Positions 8,868 through 18,328 are shown, counted from the stretch's first letter. The stretch is DNA of 64,000 nt from Rhizobacter terrae (GCF_003852895.1 NZ_QUSW01000001.1:310001-374000); one strand, 5' to 3'. The notes: a model not told the origin generated them from the letters alone. Numbers and translations: made by a program.

Positions 8868-9806
8868 CTATTTTGTTTTGGCGGCGATGTTGGCTTTGAG
8901 CTGCACAAGTGCTGCCTGGGCCGCCTCGCGTCCCGCCTGGATGGACTTCTTGCGGGCGGCGAAGTCAGCGCCACCCACTCCGGGTAGCCGCGGACGCAGC
9001 ACGACATCCGCCTCCTTCAGCTCGAAGGTGTTGATGCTGCGGCCCATGATGGCGAAGGTCTGCAGGAGCATTCGGACCGGGTCGCCGGTCGGGTTGCCTT
9101 CCGGGGCGGCCGAGATGTCCACCGCGATGACCAAGTCCGCCCCCATCTGGCGGGCGAAGCGCACCGGGACCGGCGATACCAGGCCACCGTCCACGTATTC
9201 ACGAGTCCCGATCTTCACGGGCTGGAAGACGGCAGGCACCGCGCTGGAGGCCCGGACGGCCAGGCCGGTATCGCCCACCTGGAACAGGATGGCCTGGCCG
9301 CTGTCCAGGTCGGTGGCGACAATGCCCAGCGGCAGGGGGAATTTCTCGATCGGACGATTGCCTGTGGCGTCGCGGACGTAGCGGGCCAGCGCTTCGCCGC
9401 GAATCAGTGCACGGCCAGGGAAGCCCCAGTCGGTGATCGCAGCCTCGTCCATGCTGTCAGCCAGCTGGCCCAGCGCCGCACCGTTCTTGCCGGAGGCGTA
9501 CAGCGCCGCCACCAGGCTGCCAGCCGAGGTGCCCACTACCAAGTCTGGATGAATGCCATTCTCTTCCAGCACCTGGATGACGCCGATGTGCGCGAAGCCC
9601 CGGGCCGCACCACCACCCAGGGCCAACCCGATGCGTGGCGGCTTGGGCGCCGGCTTGGGCGTGACGACCTCGGCAGGAGGCGGGGCGACCGGCGGCTGGG
9701 CAGGAGACGGGGGCGCCACCGGCACGGTCTGGCAGGCCGCCAGGGTGAGTGAAAACAGGACCACGAGGCCCGCACGGCGGGCGGTTTGCAGGGAGATGGG
9801 ACGCAT
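8868..9806 (-). CDS. Patatin-like phospholipase, lipoprotein
   Basis: 312 residues from the ATG at 9806. This start gives a clean lipoprotein signal, MRPISLQTARRAGLVVLFSL ending in the lipobox LAAC; the frame is open for 21 more codons upstream. A Pro-rich linker (about residues 27-55) leads to the patatin domain: oxyanion loop GGGAARGFAHIG, nucleophile motif GTSAG and the Asp of the dyad in YVDGGLVSPVPV. The family hydrolyses lipid acyl esters. The lipobox suggests membrane anchoring facing the periplasm. The C terminus is Lys/Ala-rich. Confidence 0.9.
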   Translation of the reverse strand: MRPISLQTARRAGLVVLFSLTLAACQTVPVAPPSPAQPPVAPPPAEVVTPKPAPKPPRIGLALGGGAARGFAHIGVIQVLEENGIHPDLVVGTSAGSLVAALYASGKNGAALGQLADSMDEAAITDWGFPGRALIRGEALARYVRDATGNRPIEKFPLPLGIVATDLDSGQAILFQVGDTGLAVRASSAVPAVFQPVKIGTREYVDGGLVSPVPVRFARQMGADLVIAVDISAAPEGNPTGDPVRMLLQTFAIMGRSINTFELKEADVVLRPRLPGVGGADFAARKKSIQAGREAAQAALVQLKANIAAKTK

Positions 9807-9946
9807 TACCCGGATTCTAGGAGGGCGACCTCCAGCCACCGCCTTCATATTCCGCTCGAACATAAGCATTCGCTCAAACTGTTCTTCTCATCTATATACA
9901 AGCTCTATAGAGTCGCGCGCTAAACCCCCTCAGGGACAACCCTTCC

Positions 9947-10714
9947 ATGGACTGGACAGCAACGCTCAGCGGCTTCGGCATCGGCGCCATCATCGGCCTC
10001 ACCGGCGTGGGCGGCGGTTCGCTCATGACGCCGCTGCTGCTGACGGTCTTCCGCCTGCCGCCCGCCGTGGCCATCGGCACCGATCTTTTCTTCGCGGCCA
10101 TCACCAAGACGTCCGGCTCCATCGCCCATCACCGGCACGGCCACGTCGACTACCGCATCCTCTTCCAGTTGCTGGCCGGCAGCATTCCCGCAGCCATCGC
10201 CACCATCGCGCTGATGCACTACACCGGCGTGACCAAGGCCTGGGCCAGCGCGCTCACCTTCTCCCTGGGCATCGCCTTGCTGCTCACCGCCGTGACCGTG
10301 GCCTACAAGGCGGCCTGGCAGGCCATTGGCGTGCGACTGGAACGGGTGATCACACCGCAGCGCAAGACGGCGCTCACCGTCACCTCGGGCATCATCCTCG
10401 GGGTGCTGGTCTCGCTCAGCTCGATCGGCGCAGGTGCCATCGGCGCCACGCTGATCCTCATCCTCAACCCGCGCCTGGAGGCCAAGCGCCTCGTGGGCAC
10501 GGACATCGCCCACGCCGTGCCACTGACGCTGGTGGCCGGTCTCGGGCACGCCACGCTCGGCCACGTCGACTGGTCGCTGCTCGCCTCCCTTCTCATCGGC
10601 TCCATCCCGGGCATCTGGATTGGCGCCCAATTGACGCGGAAGCTCCCTGACCGGCTCGTGCGTGCCCTGCTGTGCGTCTCGCTCGTCACTGCAGGCCTGA
10701 AGGTCATCACCTGA
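9947..10714 (+). CDS. Sulfite exporter TauE/SafE family membrane protein
   Basis: 255 residues with seven to eight hydrophobic segments and the family glycine-rich start IGAIIGLTGVGGGSLMTPLL. The second repeat resumes at LGVLVSLSSIGAGAIGATLI. TauE/SafE proteins move sulfite, sulfonates or related anions across the inner membrane. Its stop codon almost touches the start of the sulfite reductase gene (one base between), so it leads the sulfur transcript and may vent excess sulfite or bring in a sulfur anion. An AT-rich stretch at 9,890-9,912 with TATATA and TATAGA holds the likely promoter; a CysB-type site cannot be assigned by eye. Confidence 0.9.
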   Translation: MDWTATLSGFGIGAIIGLTGVGGGSLMTPLLLTVFRLPPAVAIGTDLFFAAITKTSGSIAHHRHGHVDYRILFQLLAGSIPAAIATIALMHYTGVTKAWASALTFSLGIALLLTAVTVAYKAAWQAIGVRLERVITPQRKTALTVTSGIILGVLVSLSSIGAGAIGATLILILNPRLEAKRLVGTDIAHAVPLTLVAGLGHATLGHVDWSLLASLLIGSIPGIWIGAQLTRKLPDRLVRALLCVSLVTAGLKVIT

Positions 10715-10715
10715 C

Positions 10716-12419
10716 ATGTACCAATACACCGACTTCGACAAGCACTTCGTCCGCCAGCGCGCGGCGCAGTTTCGCGACCAGCTCGAGCGCAACATCGCCG
10801 GCACCCTGAGCGATGACGAATTCCGCCCGCTGCGGCTGCAAAACGGCTGGTACGTCCAGCGCCATGCGCCCATGCTGCGCATCGCCGTGCCCTATGGCGA
10901 GCTCAGCAGCACGCAGGTGCGCGCGCTGGCCCGCATCGCCCGCGAGTACGACCGCGGCTACGGCCACTTCACCACGCGTCAGAACTGCCAGTTCAACTGG
11001 ATTCCGCTGGTCAAGAGCGCCGACGTGATGGACATCCTGGCCTCGGTCAGCATGCACGGCATCCAGACCAGCGGCAACTGCATTCGCAACATCACCAGCG
11101 ACTGCTTCGCTGGCGTGGCCGCCGACGAGATCGTCGACCCGCGTCCCTACTGCGAAATCATGCGGCAGTGGAGCACGCTGCACCCCGAATTCGCGCACCT
11201 GCCGCGCAAGTTCAAGATTGCGGTGAGCGGTGCGCAGGAAGACCGCGCGGCCATCGCCTGGCACGACATTGGCCTGCAGCTGCTGAAGAACGACAAGGGC
11301 GAGGTCGGCTTCAAGGTGCTCGTGGGCGGCGGCATGGGCCGCACGCCCGTCATCGGCACGGTGATCAGCGAGTTCCTGCCCTGGCAGCAGATCCTCGTGT
11401 TCATCGAAGCCATCGTGCGGGTCTACAACCGCTATGGCCGCCGCGACAACCTGTACAAGGCGCGCATCAAGATCCTCGTGAAGGCCGAGGGCCAGCGCTT
11501 CATCGACGACGTGAACGAGGAATACAAGAACATCCTCGAACGCGACCTCGACGGTTCGGCGCACATCATCACGCAGGACGAGTTCGACCGCGTCGCGGCG
11601 CACTTCCAGCTGCCCCAGGGCGTGGCGCCCATCAGCGGCTCCAGGCTGCACGTGCCGTCCGATGCGCCGGTGTCGTTCAAGCGCTGGACCGAGCGCAACG
11701 TGCACCCGCACCAGATCGAGGGCTACCGCGCCGTCACGCTGTCGCTCAAGCGCACCGGCCAGGCGCCTGGCGACGTCACCGACCAGCAGATGGAACTGGC
11801 CGCCGACCTGGCCGACAAGTTCAGCAGCGGCGAGCTGCGCGTGTCGCACGACCAGAACCTGGTGCTGCCCTGGGTGAAGGAATCCGACCTCTTCGCGCTG
11901 TGGGAGGCCGCACGCGCCGCGAGCTTCGCCACGCCCAACATCGGCCTGCTGACCGACATGATCGCCTGCCCCGGCGGCGACTTCTGCGCGTTGGCCAATG
12001 CACGCTCGCTGCCCATTGCAGCCGACATCACCGAACGCTTCGACGACATCGACGAGCTCTACGACATCGGCGACATCGACCTGCACATCAGCGGCTGCAT
12101 CAACTCCTGCGGCCACCACCACAGCGGCCACATCGGCATCCTGGGCGTGGACAAGGATGGCACCGAGTGGTACCAAGTGACGCTGGGTGGCCTGGACGGT
12201 TCGGCCATCAGCGGCCACGCGTCCACGCCGGGCAAGGTCATCGGCCCGTCGTTTGCCGCCGATGAAGTCGGCGACGTGATCGAGGCCGTGCTGGACACCT
12301 ACCGCCACGAGCGCAGCTCGGCAGCCGAGCGCTTCATCGACACGGTCAAGCGCATCGGCCTGGATCCCTTCAAGACCGCCGCCAACGCGCAGCGTCGCAC
12401 CACGGCGAAGGCGGAGTGA
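10716..12419 (+). CDS. cysI: Assimilatory sulfite (nitrite/sulfite) reductase hemoprotein
   Basis: 567 residues with duplicated nitrite/sulfite reductase halves. The siroheme-[4Fe-4S] ligands are the C-x5-C in ACPGGDFCAL and the C-x3-C in SGCINSCGHHH. Substrate-anion residues sit in RIAREYDRGYGHFTTRQNCQ. It reduces sulfite to sulfide with six electrons. No flavoprotein partner CysJ is encoded here, so electrons may come from the ferredoxin and its reductase 4.5 kb downstream (inference). The following DUF934 gene is a regular companion of this enzyme type in proteobacteria. Confidence 0.93.
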   Translation: MYQYTDFDKHFVRQRAAQFRDQLERNIAGTLSDDEFRPLRLQNGWYVQRHAPMLRIAVPYGELSSTQVRALARIAREYDRGYGHFTTRQNCQFNWIPLVKSADVMDILASVSMHGIQTSGNCIRNITSDCFAGVAADEIVDPRPYCEIMRQWSTLHPEFAHLPRKFKIAVSGAQEDRAAIAWHDIGLQLLKNDKGEVGFKVLVGGGMGRTPVIGTVISEFLPWQQILVFIEAIVRVYNRYGRRDNLYKARIKILVKAEGQRFIDDVNEEYKNILERDLDGSAHIITQDEFDRVAAHFQLPQGVAPISGSRLHVPSDAPVSFKRWTERNVHPHQIEGYRAVTLSLKRTGQAPGDVTDQQMELAADLADKFSSGELRVSHDQNLVLPWVKESDLFALWEAARAASFATPNIGLLTDMIACPGGDFCALANARSLPIAADITERFDDIDELYDIGDIDLHISGCINSCGHHHSGHIGILGVDKDGTEWYQVTLGGLDGSAISGHASTPGKVIGPSFAADEVGDVIEAVLDTYRHERSSAAERFIDTVKRIGLDPFKTAANAQRRTTAKAE

Positions 12420-12424
12420 GCACC

Positions 12425-12958
12425 ATGAAGTTCATCGACAAATCCAAGGACACGTGGCATCCGATCATCGGCGAAGACGGCCCGATGGTGACGGTCACCC
12501 CTTCGGCCCACAGCCTGCTGACGCTGTCGCAATGGCACGGCGTGCGCAGCACCTGGCCGGCTGACCTGCCCGTGGGCGTGGTCTATCCGAACGATGCCGA
12601 CATCGAAGACCTGGTGGACGACCTGCCGCGCCTGTCGCTGGTCGTCCTGCAGTTCCCGAAGTGGACCGACGGCCGCGCCTACACCCAGGCTCACCTGCTG
12701 CGCGCCCGCTATCGCTTCCAGGGTGAAGTGCGCGCCCAGGGCGAGGTGCTGGTGGACATGATGCAACTGCTGCAGCGCACCGGCTTCGACGCCGTGGCCC
12801 TGCGCGGCGACCAGTCGCTGGATGCCGCCGAGCGCGCGCTGCGCTTCTTCCCCGGCCACTACCAGGGCGACGTGAACGAGCGCCGCCCGCTGTTCGGCCG
12901 CCCGGCCGGGCAGGAGTACACGCAGGAAGACTTCGTGAACGCAGGGGCTGCCATATGA
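12425..12958 (+). CDS. DUF934 family protein, sulfite-reduction accessory
   Basis: 177 residues from the ATG at 12425, chosen because GGAG at 12413-12416 is spaced eight bases before it; a GTG nine bases earlier is the alternative. Family features include PNDADIEDLVDDLPRLSLVV, FPKWTDGRAYTQA and a C-terminal FFPGHYQGDV. DUF934 proteins accompany CysI in many alpha- and betaproteobacteria and are thought to help electron delivery or assembly, but the function is unproven. The stop overlaps the cysH start by ATGA. Confidence 0.9.
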   Translation: MKFIDKSKDTWHPIIGEDGPMVTVTPSAHSLLTLSQWHGVRSTWPADLPVGVVYPNDADIEDLVDDLPRLSLVVLQFPKWTDGRAYTQAHLLRARYRFQGEVRAQGEVLVDMMQLLQRTGFDAVALRGDQSLDAAERALRFFPGHYQGDVNERRPLFGRPAGQEYTQEDFVNAGAAI

Positions 12959-13704
12959 GCGCCATCGATCTCTACGCCCGCAAGACCGCGGGCTTCGACG
13001 AGCGCCTCGGGCACACCATCGAGGTGCTGCGCCGCGCCGCCGCCGAGCACCCCGGCCGCATCGTGCAAGCCACGAGCCTGGGCGCCGAGGACATGATCAT
13101 CACCGACCTCATCGCCCGCCACGGCATTCCCATTGCCGTGGGCACGCTGGAAACCGGTATGCTGCATCCGCAGACGGTGGCGCTGATCGGCCGCATCGAG
13201 GAACGCTACGGCCTGGAGGTCGAGGTGTACAAGCCGGTGGCCGAGCAGGTGGTGCACTTCGTGAAGACCAACGGCGAGAAGGCGATGTACGAGAGCATCG
13301 ACCTGCGCAAGGCCTGCTGCGGCATCCGCAAGCTGGAACCGCTGTCTCGCATGCTGGCCAACCGCGACGCCTGGGTCACCGGCCTGCGCCGCGAGCAGTC
13401 GAACAACCGCGGCGTCGTGGGGTTCAGCGAGACCGACGACAAGGGCCGCGCCAAGATCAATGCCTTGGCAGACTGGACCTGGAACGACGTGTGGCACTAC
13501 ATCGCCACCAACGACGTGCCCTACAACCCGCTGCACGACGAGTTCATGCCCAGCATCGGCTGCGCGCCGTGCACGCGTGCCATCGCCGTGGGCGAGGACT
13601 TCCGCGCCGGCCGCTGGTGGTGGGAAGACGAGAAAGCGAAGGAATGCGGCCTCCATGCCACGCATGAAGAGCCCGCCGTGTCGATGATTGGAGCCAAGGC
13701 ATGA
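12955..13704 (+). CDS. cysH: Assimilatory adenylyl-sulfate (APS) reductase
   Basis: 249 residues with the PAPS/APS reductase fold. Both Cys pairs that bind a [4Fe-4S] cluster are present (KACCGIRKLEPL and IGCAPCTRA), which marks the APS-using rather than PAPS-using type. The redox-active Cys is in the C-terminal KECGLH motif. It reduces APS to sulfite using thioredoxin. That removes the need for an APS kinase, and none is encoded beside CysD/CysN. It overlaps its neighbours by 4 bases on each side. Confidence 0.95.
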   Translation: MSAIDLYARKTAGFDERLGHTIEVLRRAAAEHPGRIVQATSLGAEDMIITDLIARHGIPIAVGTLETGMLHPQTVALIGRIEERYGLEVEVYKPVAEQVVHFVKTNGEKAMYESIDLRKACCGIRKLEPLSRMLANRDAWVTGLRREQSNNRGVVGFSETDDKGRAKINALADWTWNDVWHYIATNDVPYNPLHDEFMPSIGCAPCTRAIAVGEDFRAGRWWWEDEKAKECGLHATHEEPAVSMIGAKA

Positions 13705-14660
13705 ATGCCCCGTTGAGCATCGAGCAGTTGCTGCCCGAACTGGACCACACCCACCTCGATTGGCTGGAAGAAGAAGCCATCTTCATCCTGCGCGAAACGG
13801 CAGCCGCCTTCGAGCGCCCGGCCCTGCTGTTCTCCGGCGGCAAGGACTCGTGCGTGGTGCTGCGTCTGGCCGAGAAGGCCTTCAAGACGAAGGGCGCCGA
13901 CGGCCAGTACAAAGGCCGCCTGCCCTTCCCGCTGCTGCACGTGGACACCGGTCACAACTTCCCCGAGGTGATCGAATTCCGCGACCAGCGCGTGGCCGAG
14001 ATGGGCGAGCGCCTGGTGGTGGGCCACCTCGAAGACAGCATCAAGCGCGGCACGGTGCGCCTGTCGCATCCGCTGGAGTCGCGCAACGGCCACCAGACCG
14101 TGGCCTTGCTCGAAGCCATCGAGGAACACCGCTTCGACGTGCTGATGGGCGGCGCGCGCCGCGATGAAGAGAAGGCCCGCGCCAAGGAGCGCATCTTCTC
14201 GCACCGCGACAGCTTCGGCCAATGGCAGCCCAAGGAGCAGCGCCCCGAGTTGTGGACGCTGTTCAACACCCGCATCAAGCCGGGCGAGCACATGCGCGCC
14301 TTCCCGATCAGCAACTGGACCGAGCTGGACGTGTGGCTGTACATCGCCCGCGAGAACATCCCGCTGCCCAGCCTCTACTACCGCCATGACCGTCAGGTGA
14401 TCCGCCGCAAGGGCCTCCTGGTGCCCGTGACGGAGGTGACGCCGCCCGAGGCCGGCGAGCAGATCGAGACCGCCGAGGTGCGCTTTCGCACCGTGGGCGA
14501 CATGACCTGCACCTGCCCGGTGGAAAGCCCCGCCGCCAACGCGGTGGACGTGGTGGCCGAGACGCTGCGCGTGACCGTGAGCGAGCGCGGCGCCACCCGC
14601 ATGGACGACAGGACTTCGGACGCCTCGATGGAGCGTCGCAAGAAAGAGGGCTATTTCTAA
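13701..14660 (+). CDS. cysD: Sulfate adenylyltransferase subunit 2
   Basis: 319 residues. The PP-loop pyrophosphatase motif LLFSGGKDSCVVLRLA is present, with the typical continuation PFPLLHVDTGHNFPEVIEF and GGARRDEEKARAKERIFS. CysD makes APS from sulfate and ATP with the GTPase CysN in the cytoplasm. The start overlaps cysH by ATGA, and its TAA stop is immediately followed by the cysN ATG. Confidence 0.97.
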   Translation: MNAPLSIEQLLPELDHTHLDWLEEEAIFILRETAAAFERPALLFSGGKDSCVVLRLAEKAFKTKGADGQYKGRLPFPLLHVDTGHNFPEVIEFRDQRVAEMGERLVVGHLEDSIKRGTVRLSHPLESRNGHQTVALLEAIEEHRFDVLMGGARRDEEKARAKERIFSHRDSFGQWQPKEQRPELWTLFNTRIKPGEHMRAFPISNWTELDVWLYIARENIPLPSLYYRHDRQVIRRKGLLVPVTEVTPPEAGEQIETAEVRFRTVGDMTCTCPVESPAANAVDVVAETLRVTVSERGATRMDDRTSDASMERRKKEGYF

Positions 14661-16031
14661 ATGACTGACCACCCCCACGCTCACGTTCGTTCGCTGCCCC
14701 CCGAGGGGGCGCGAGCCGCCCTTGGGAGCGGCCCGGCGGGCGGCTCAGCCACCGCAGTACCCGTCCAGAAGGACCACCGCGCCCTGCGTTTCCTCACCGC
14801 CGGCAGCGTCGACGACGGCAAGAGCACGCTCATCGGCCGCCTGCTCTACGACAGCCGCGCCATCCTGGCCGACCAGCTCGACACGCTGGAGAAGAAGGCC
14901 GCCGGCGCGCCCATCGACCTGTCGCTGCTGACCGACGGCCTGGAGGCCGAGCGCGAGCAGGGCATCACCATCGACGTGGCCTACCGCTACTTCGCGACCA
15001 AGCAGCGCAAGTTCATCATCGCTGACGCGCCGGGCCATGAGCAGTACACCCGCAACATGGTCACCGCCGCCGCAGGCAGCGATGCCGCCGTGGTACTGGT
15101 GGACATCACCAAGCTGGACGTCTCCGCCAAGCCGCTGGTGCTGCTGCCGCAAACGCGCCGCCATGCCCTGCTGGCCCACCTGCTGCGCGTGCCCAGCATC
15201 GTGTTCGCGGTGAACAAGCTCGATGCGGTCGACAACCCCGGCCAGGCCTTCGCCGCCGTGAAGACCGCGCTGCTGGACTTCGCCGAGAAGGCCGGCATCA
15301 CAGTGGCCGAGATCATCCCCGTGTCGGCGCTGCGCGGCGACAACGTGACCCAGCCGCTGGATGCCGACTGGTATGACGGCCCCTCGCTGCTGCAGTTGCT
15401 GGAAAGCCTGCCGCCCACGCAGGAGCGCAAGGATGGCGACCTGCTGATCCCCGTGCAGTACGTGGCCCGCGAAGGCGAGGGCACCGGCAACCAGCCGCGC
15501 ACGCTGTGGGGCCGCATCGCCCACGGCCGCGTGAAGGCTGGCGATGAAGTGCAGTTGTTCCCGAGCGGCCAGAGCGCCATCGTCACCGAGGTTCGCCTGG
15601 CGGGCGACACGGTGGAGCAGGCAGAGGCCGGCCAGTCCGCCGGCGTGGTGCTGGACCGCCAACTCGACGTGTCGCGCGGCGACTGGATTGCCACGCCCAA
15701 GACCATCCATGAGACGCAGCGTTTCTCCGCGACGCTCGCCTGGCTGGACACCGAGCCCGCCATCGTCGGCCGCAAGTACTGGGTGCGCCACGGCAACCGC
15801 TGGGTGCAGGCGCGCATCGCGGCCATCGAGAGCTCGCTGGACATTCACAGCCTGGAGCCGCGCGAAGCGCACCAGCTGGCCGTCAATGAGATCGGCCACG
15901 TGGTGGTGGAAACCCAGCAGCCGCTGCCGGTGGAAGCCTATGAATCCAACCGCGTGGGCGGCTCGCTGATCATCGTGGACCCGACCAGCAACCGCACCAG
16001 CGGCGCGCTGCTGGTGAAGGCCGCGGCCTGA
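14661..16031 (+). CDS. cysN: Sulfate adenylyltransferase subunit 1 (GTPase) with REP-derived N-terminal extension
   Basis: 456 residues, an EF-Tu-like GTPase followed by beta-barrel domains. G motifs: P-loop GSVDDGKST, switch DAPGHEQYTRNM and NKLDAV. It couples GTP hydrolysis to APS formation by CysD. There is no fused APS kinase. The first 33 or so residues (MTDHPHAHVRSLPPEGAR...) precede the conserved domain and are encoded by a REP-like element (14,675-14,750). No ATG or GTG lies between that stretch and the P-loop, so the extension appears to be translated. The adjacent cysD stop fixes the start at 14661. Confidence 0.95.
   Translation: MTDHPHAHVRSLPPEGARAALGSGPAGGSATAVPVQKDHRALRFLTAGSVDDGKSTLIGRLLYDSRAILADQLDTLEKKAAGAPIDLSLLTDGLEAEREQGITIDVAYRYFATKQRKFIIADAPGHEQYTRNMVTAAAGSDAAVVLVDITKLDVSAKPLVLLPQTRRHALLAHLLRVPSIVFAVNKLDAVDNPGQAFAAVKTALLDFAEKAGITVAEIIPVSALRGDNVTQPLDADWYDGPSLLQLLESLPPTQERKDGDLLIPVQYVAREGEGTGNQPRTLWGRIAHGRVKAGDEVQLFPSGQSAIVTEVRLAGDTVEQAEAGQSAGVVLDRQLDVSRGDWIATPKTIHETQRFSATLAWLDTEPAIVGRKYWVRHGNRWVQARIAAIESSLDIHSLEPREAHQLAVNEIGHVVVETQQPLPVEAYESNRVGGSLIIVDPTSNRTSGALLVKAAA
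14675..14750. repeat. REP-like element inside the 5' end of cysN
   Basis: GC-rich inverted structure: CCCCC/GGGGG flanking CGA near 14,697-14,709, and GCCGCCC (14,714 onward) inverted as GGGCGGC (14,738 onward). Its wording (CGCTGCCCCCCGAGGG, GCCCTTGGG) matches the extragenic copy at 8,741-8,820. It is read in frame as about 25 residues of CysN. Confidence 0.6.
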
Positions 16032-16048
16032 AACGCCACGCAGGCGCC

Positions 16049-16816
16049 ATGGCCGGACGCGTCGTCTTCATCGGAGCCGGCCCCGGGTCGGCCGACCTCA
16101 TCACGCTGCGCGGCGCGCGGCTGCTGGGCGACGCCGACGTGGTGCTGCACGACGCGCTCACCGACCCCGCCCTGCGCGAATTCGCGCCGCGCGCGCGGTG
16201 GATCCACGTCGGCAAGCGCGGCTTCTCCGACAGCACCGGGCAAGACCTCATCAATGCCATGCTGGTCAAGCATGCTGCCGAAGTGGCGCTCGTCGTGCGG
16301 CTGAAAGGCGGCGACCCCAGCATTTTCGGCCGGCTCGAAGAAGAGCTGGATGCGATGGCCCGAGCCGGCATTGAATGCGAGGTGGTGCCGGGCGTCACCG
16401 CGGCCATTGCCGCGGCTGCCGCCACCCAGCGCCCCCTCACCCGCCGCGGCGACGGCCGAAGCGTGAGCTTCACCACAGCCATGACGCGAACCGGCGACAT
16501 GCACGCCTCGCGCACCGCCGACACCGAGGTCTTCTACATGGCCGGCAAGCAGCTGTGCGCGTTGTCACGCCGGCTGATCGAAGCCGGCTGGCCGAGCGAC
16601 ACCCCTGTCAGCGTGGTTTCCCGCGCAGGCTGGCCCGACCAGCTCCACAGCGACCACAACGTCGCCACCCTGCCCCGTGCCAGCTTGCTGCATGCCGGGC
16701 GCCCCACCATCGTCACGGTCGGCGCCGGGGCCCGCCCGCTTGAGGCATGTCAAGAACCCGCCAAGCGGAATGCCTCTGACGCAGCCGTGACCTGCGAGCC
16801 CTGTCCCAAGCCTTAA
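16049..16816 (+). CDS. cobA: Uroporphyrinogen-III C-methyltransferase (SUMT)
   Basis: 255 residues. Tetrapyrrole methylase signatures: VFIGAGPGSADLITLRG at the N terminus and VVRLKGGDPSIFGR in the middle, then VVPGVTAAIAAAA. It adds two methyl groups from SAM to uroporphyrinogen III, giving precorrin-2, the route to siroheme needed by the reductase upstream. The precorrin-2 dehydrogenase/ferrochelatase part of CysG is absent here. It follows cysN by 17 bases and is probably co-transcribed. The symbol could equally be given as a monofunctional cysG. Confidence 0.93.
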   Translation: MAGRVVFIGAGPGSADLITLRGARLLGDADVVLHDALTDPALREFAPRARWIHVGKRGFSDSTGQDLINAMLVKHAAEVALVVRLKGGDPSIFGRLEEELDAMARAGIECEVVPGVTAAIAAAAATQRPLTRRGDGRSVSFTTAMTRTGDMHASRTADTEVFYMAGKQLCALSRRLIEAGWPSDTPVSVVSRAGWPDQLHSDHNVATLPRASLLHAGRPTIVTVGAGARPLEACQEPAKRNASDAAVTCEPCPKP

Positions 16817-16876
16817 ACTCGATGGTTTCGCGGCATCCGCGACACCTGTTCCACACCACAACACTGAGCGAGAGCC

Positions 16877-17200
16877 ATGACCCACGTCGTCACCGAAGCA
16901 TGCATCCGCTGCAAGTACACCGATTGCGTTGACGTCTGCCCCGTCGACTGCTTCCGCGAAGGCCCCAACTTCCTCTCCATCGACCCCGACGAGTGCATCG
17001 ACTGCGCCGTGTGCATCCCCGAGTGCCCGGTCAACGCGATCATGCCGGAGGAAGACGTGCCCGGCGACCAGCAGCACATGATCAAGCTGAACCTGGAGCT
17101 GTCCAAGAGCTGGCCCAGCATCACCAAGCGCAAGCCCGCGCTGCCCGATGCGGACGAGTGGAAGGACAAGACGGGCAAGCTGCCTGAGCTGGTCAAGTAA
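16877..17200 (+). CDS. fdxA: 7Fe ferredoxin (FdxA type)
   Basis: 107 residues. The first Cys set, C-x2-C-x4-C-x3-C ([19 protein letters not shown]), and the second, [16 protein letters not shown], give one [3Fe-4S] and one [4Fe-4S] cluster as in FdxA. The helical C-terminal tail ([20 protein letters not shown]) is characteristic. It is a soluble electron carrier. It lies 60 bases after the SUMT gene and 15 bases before the reductase that is its likely electron donor. Confidence 0.95.
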   Translation: MTHVVTEACIRCKYTDCVDVCPVDCFREGPNFLSIDPDECIDCAVCIPECPVNAIMPEEDVPGDQQHMIKLNLELSKSWPSITKRKPALPDADEWKDKTGKLPELVK

Positions 17201-17215
17201 GGGCATCCGCATCGA

Positions 17216-18289
17216 ATGGACACTGCTACCACCGCCCCCGTGATCGAGACCGACGCCGTCATCGTCGGCGCGGGGCCGGTGGGGCTGTTCCAGGTGTTCG
17301 AGCTGGGCCTGCTGGAGATCAAGGCCCACATCATCGACTCGCTGGCCTACCCGGGTGGGCAGTGCATCGAGCTGTACCCCGACAAGCCCATCTACGACAT
17401 CCCCGCCGTGCCGGTGTGCACCGGGCGCGAGCTCACCGACAACCTGCTCAAGCAGATCGAGCCCTTCGGCGCGACCTTCCACCTCGGGCAGGAAGTGACT
17501 GTGGTGGACAAGCAGGCGGACGGCCGCTTCCACGTCGAGACCAGCAAGGGCACGCGCTTCCTCACCAAGACCATCTTCATCGCCGGCGGCGTGGGATCGT
17601 TCCAGCCGCGGCTCCTGAAGGTCGAGGGGCTGGACAAGTATGACGACACCCAGCTCTTCTACCGCGTGAAGAACCCCGCGCAGTTCGCGGGCAAGAACCT
17701 CGTCATCGTCGGCGGCGGCGACTCGGCGCTCGACTGGACGCTGAACTTCGTGCAGGACGGGCCCAACAAGGCCGAGAGCGTCATCCTCATCCACCGCCGC
17801 GATGGCTTCAAGGCGGCGCCTGCCAGCGTGGCGCGCATGCGCGAGCTGTGCGAGGCCTACGAGATGCAGTTCGTGGTCGGGCAGGTCACGGGCATCGAGG
17901 AGGCGGCCGGCAAGCTCACGAGCATCAAGATCACCGGCAGCGACGGCGTGACGCGCGTGATGCCGCTGGACGTGCTGCTGGTGTTCTTCGGCCTGAGCCC
18001 CAAGCTCGGCCCCATCGCCGAATGGGGCTTGAACCTGGAGCGCAAGCAGATCGTGGTCGACACCGAGAAGTTCGAGACCAGCACGCCGGGCATCTTCGCA
18101 GTGGGCGACGTGAACACCTATCCGGGGAAGAAGAAGCTCATCCTCTCGGGCTTCCACGAGGCGGCGCTGGCGGCCTTCGCGGCGGCGCCCTACATCTTCC
18201 CGGACAAGCGCATCCACCTGCAGTACACGACCACCAGCCCGAAACTGCACAAGGTGCTGGGCGTGGAAACGCCGACCTTCGACGACTGA
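17216..18289 (+). CDS. Ferredoxin--NADP(+) reductase, thioredoxin-reductase-like type
   Basis: 357 residues. FAD-binding [18 protein letters not shown], the [20 protein letters not shown] segment typical of the type-2 FNR (without the TrxR CxxC), NADPH-binding [13 protein letters not shown] and the second FAD motif [18 protein letters not shown]. It transfers electrons between NADPH and ferredoxin. Its position right after fdxA and downstream of sulfite reductase suggests an NADPH to ferredoxin to sulfite chain (inference). Confidence 0.93.
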   Translation: MDTATTAPVIETDAVIVGAGPVGLFQVFELGLLEIKAHIIDSLAYPGGQCIELYPDKPIYDIPAVPVCTGRELTDNLLKQIEPFGATFHLGQEVTVVDKQADGRFHVETSKGTRFLTKTIFIAGGVGSFQPRLLKVEGLDKYDDTQLFYRVKNPAQFAGKNLVIVGGGDSALDWTLNFVQDGPNKAESVILIHRRDGFKAAPASVARMRELCEAYEMQFVVGQVTGIEEAAGKLTSIKITGSDGVTRVMPLDVLLVFFGLSPKLGPIAEWGLNLERKQIVVDTEKFETSTPGIFAVGDVNTYPGKKKLILSGFHEAALAAFAAAPYIFPDKRIHLQYTTTSPKLHKVLGVETPTFDD

Positions 18290-18328
18290 GCCATGAGTTA
18301 CCGGCCGGGTACGAGATAATCCGGCCTC

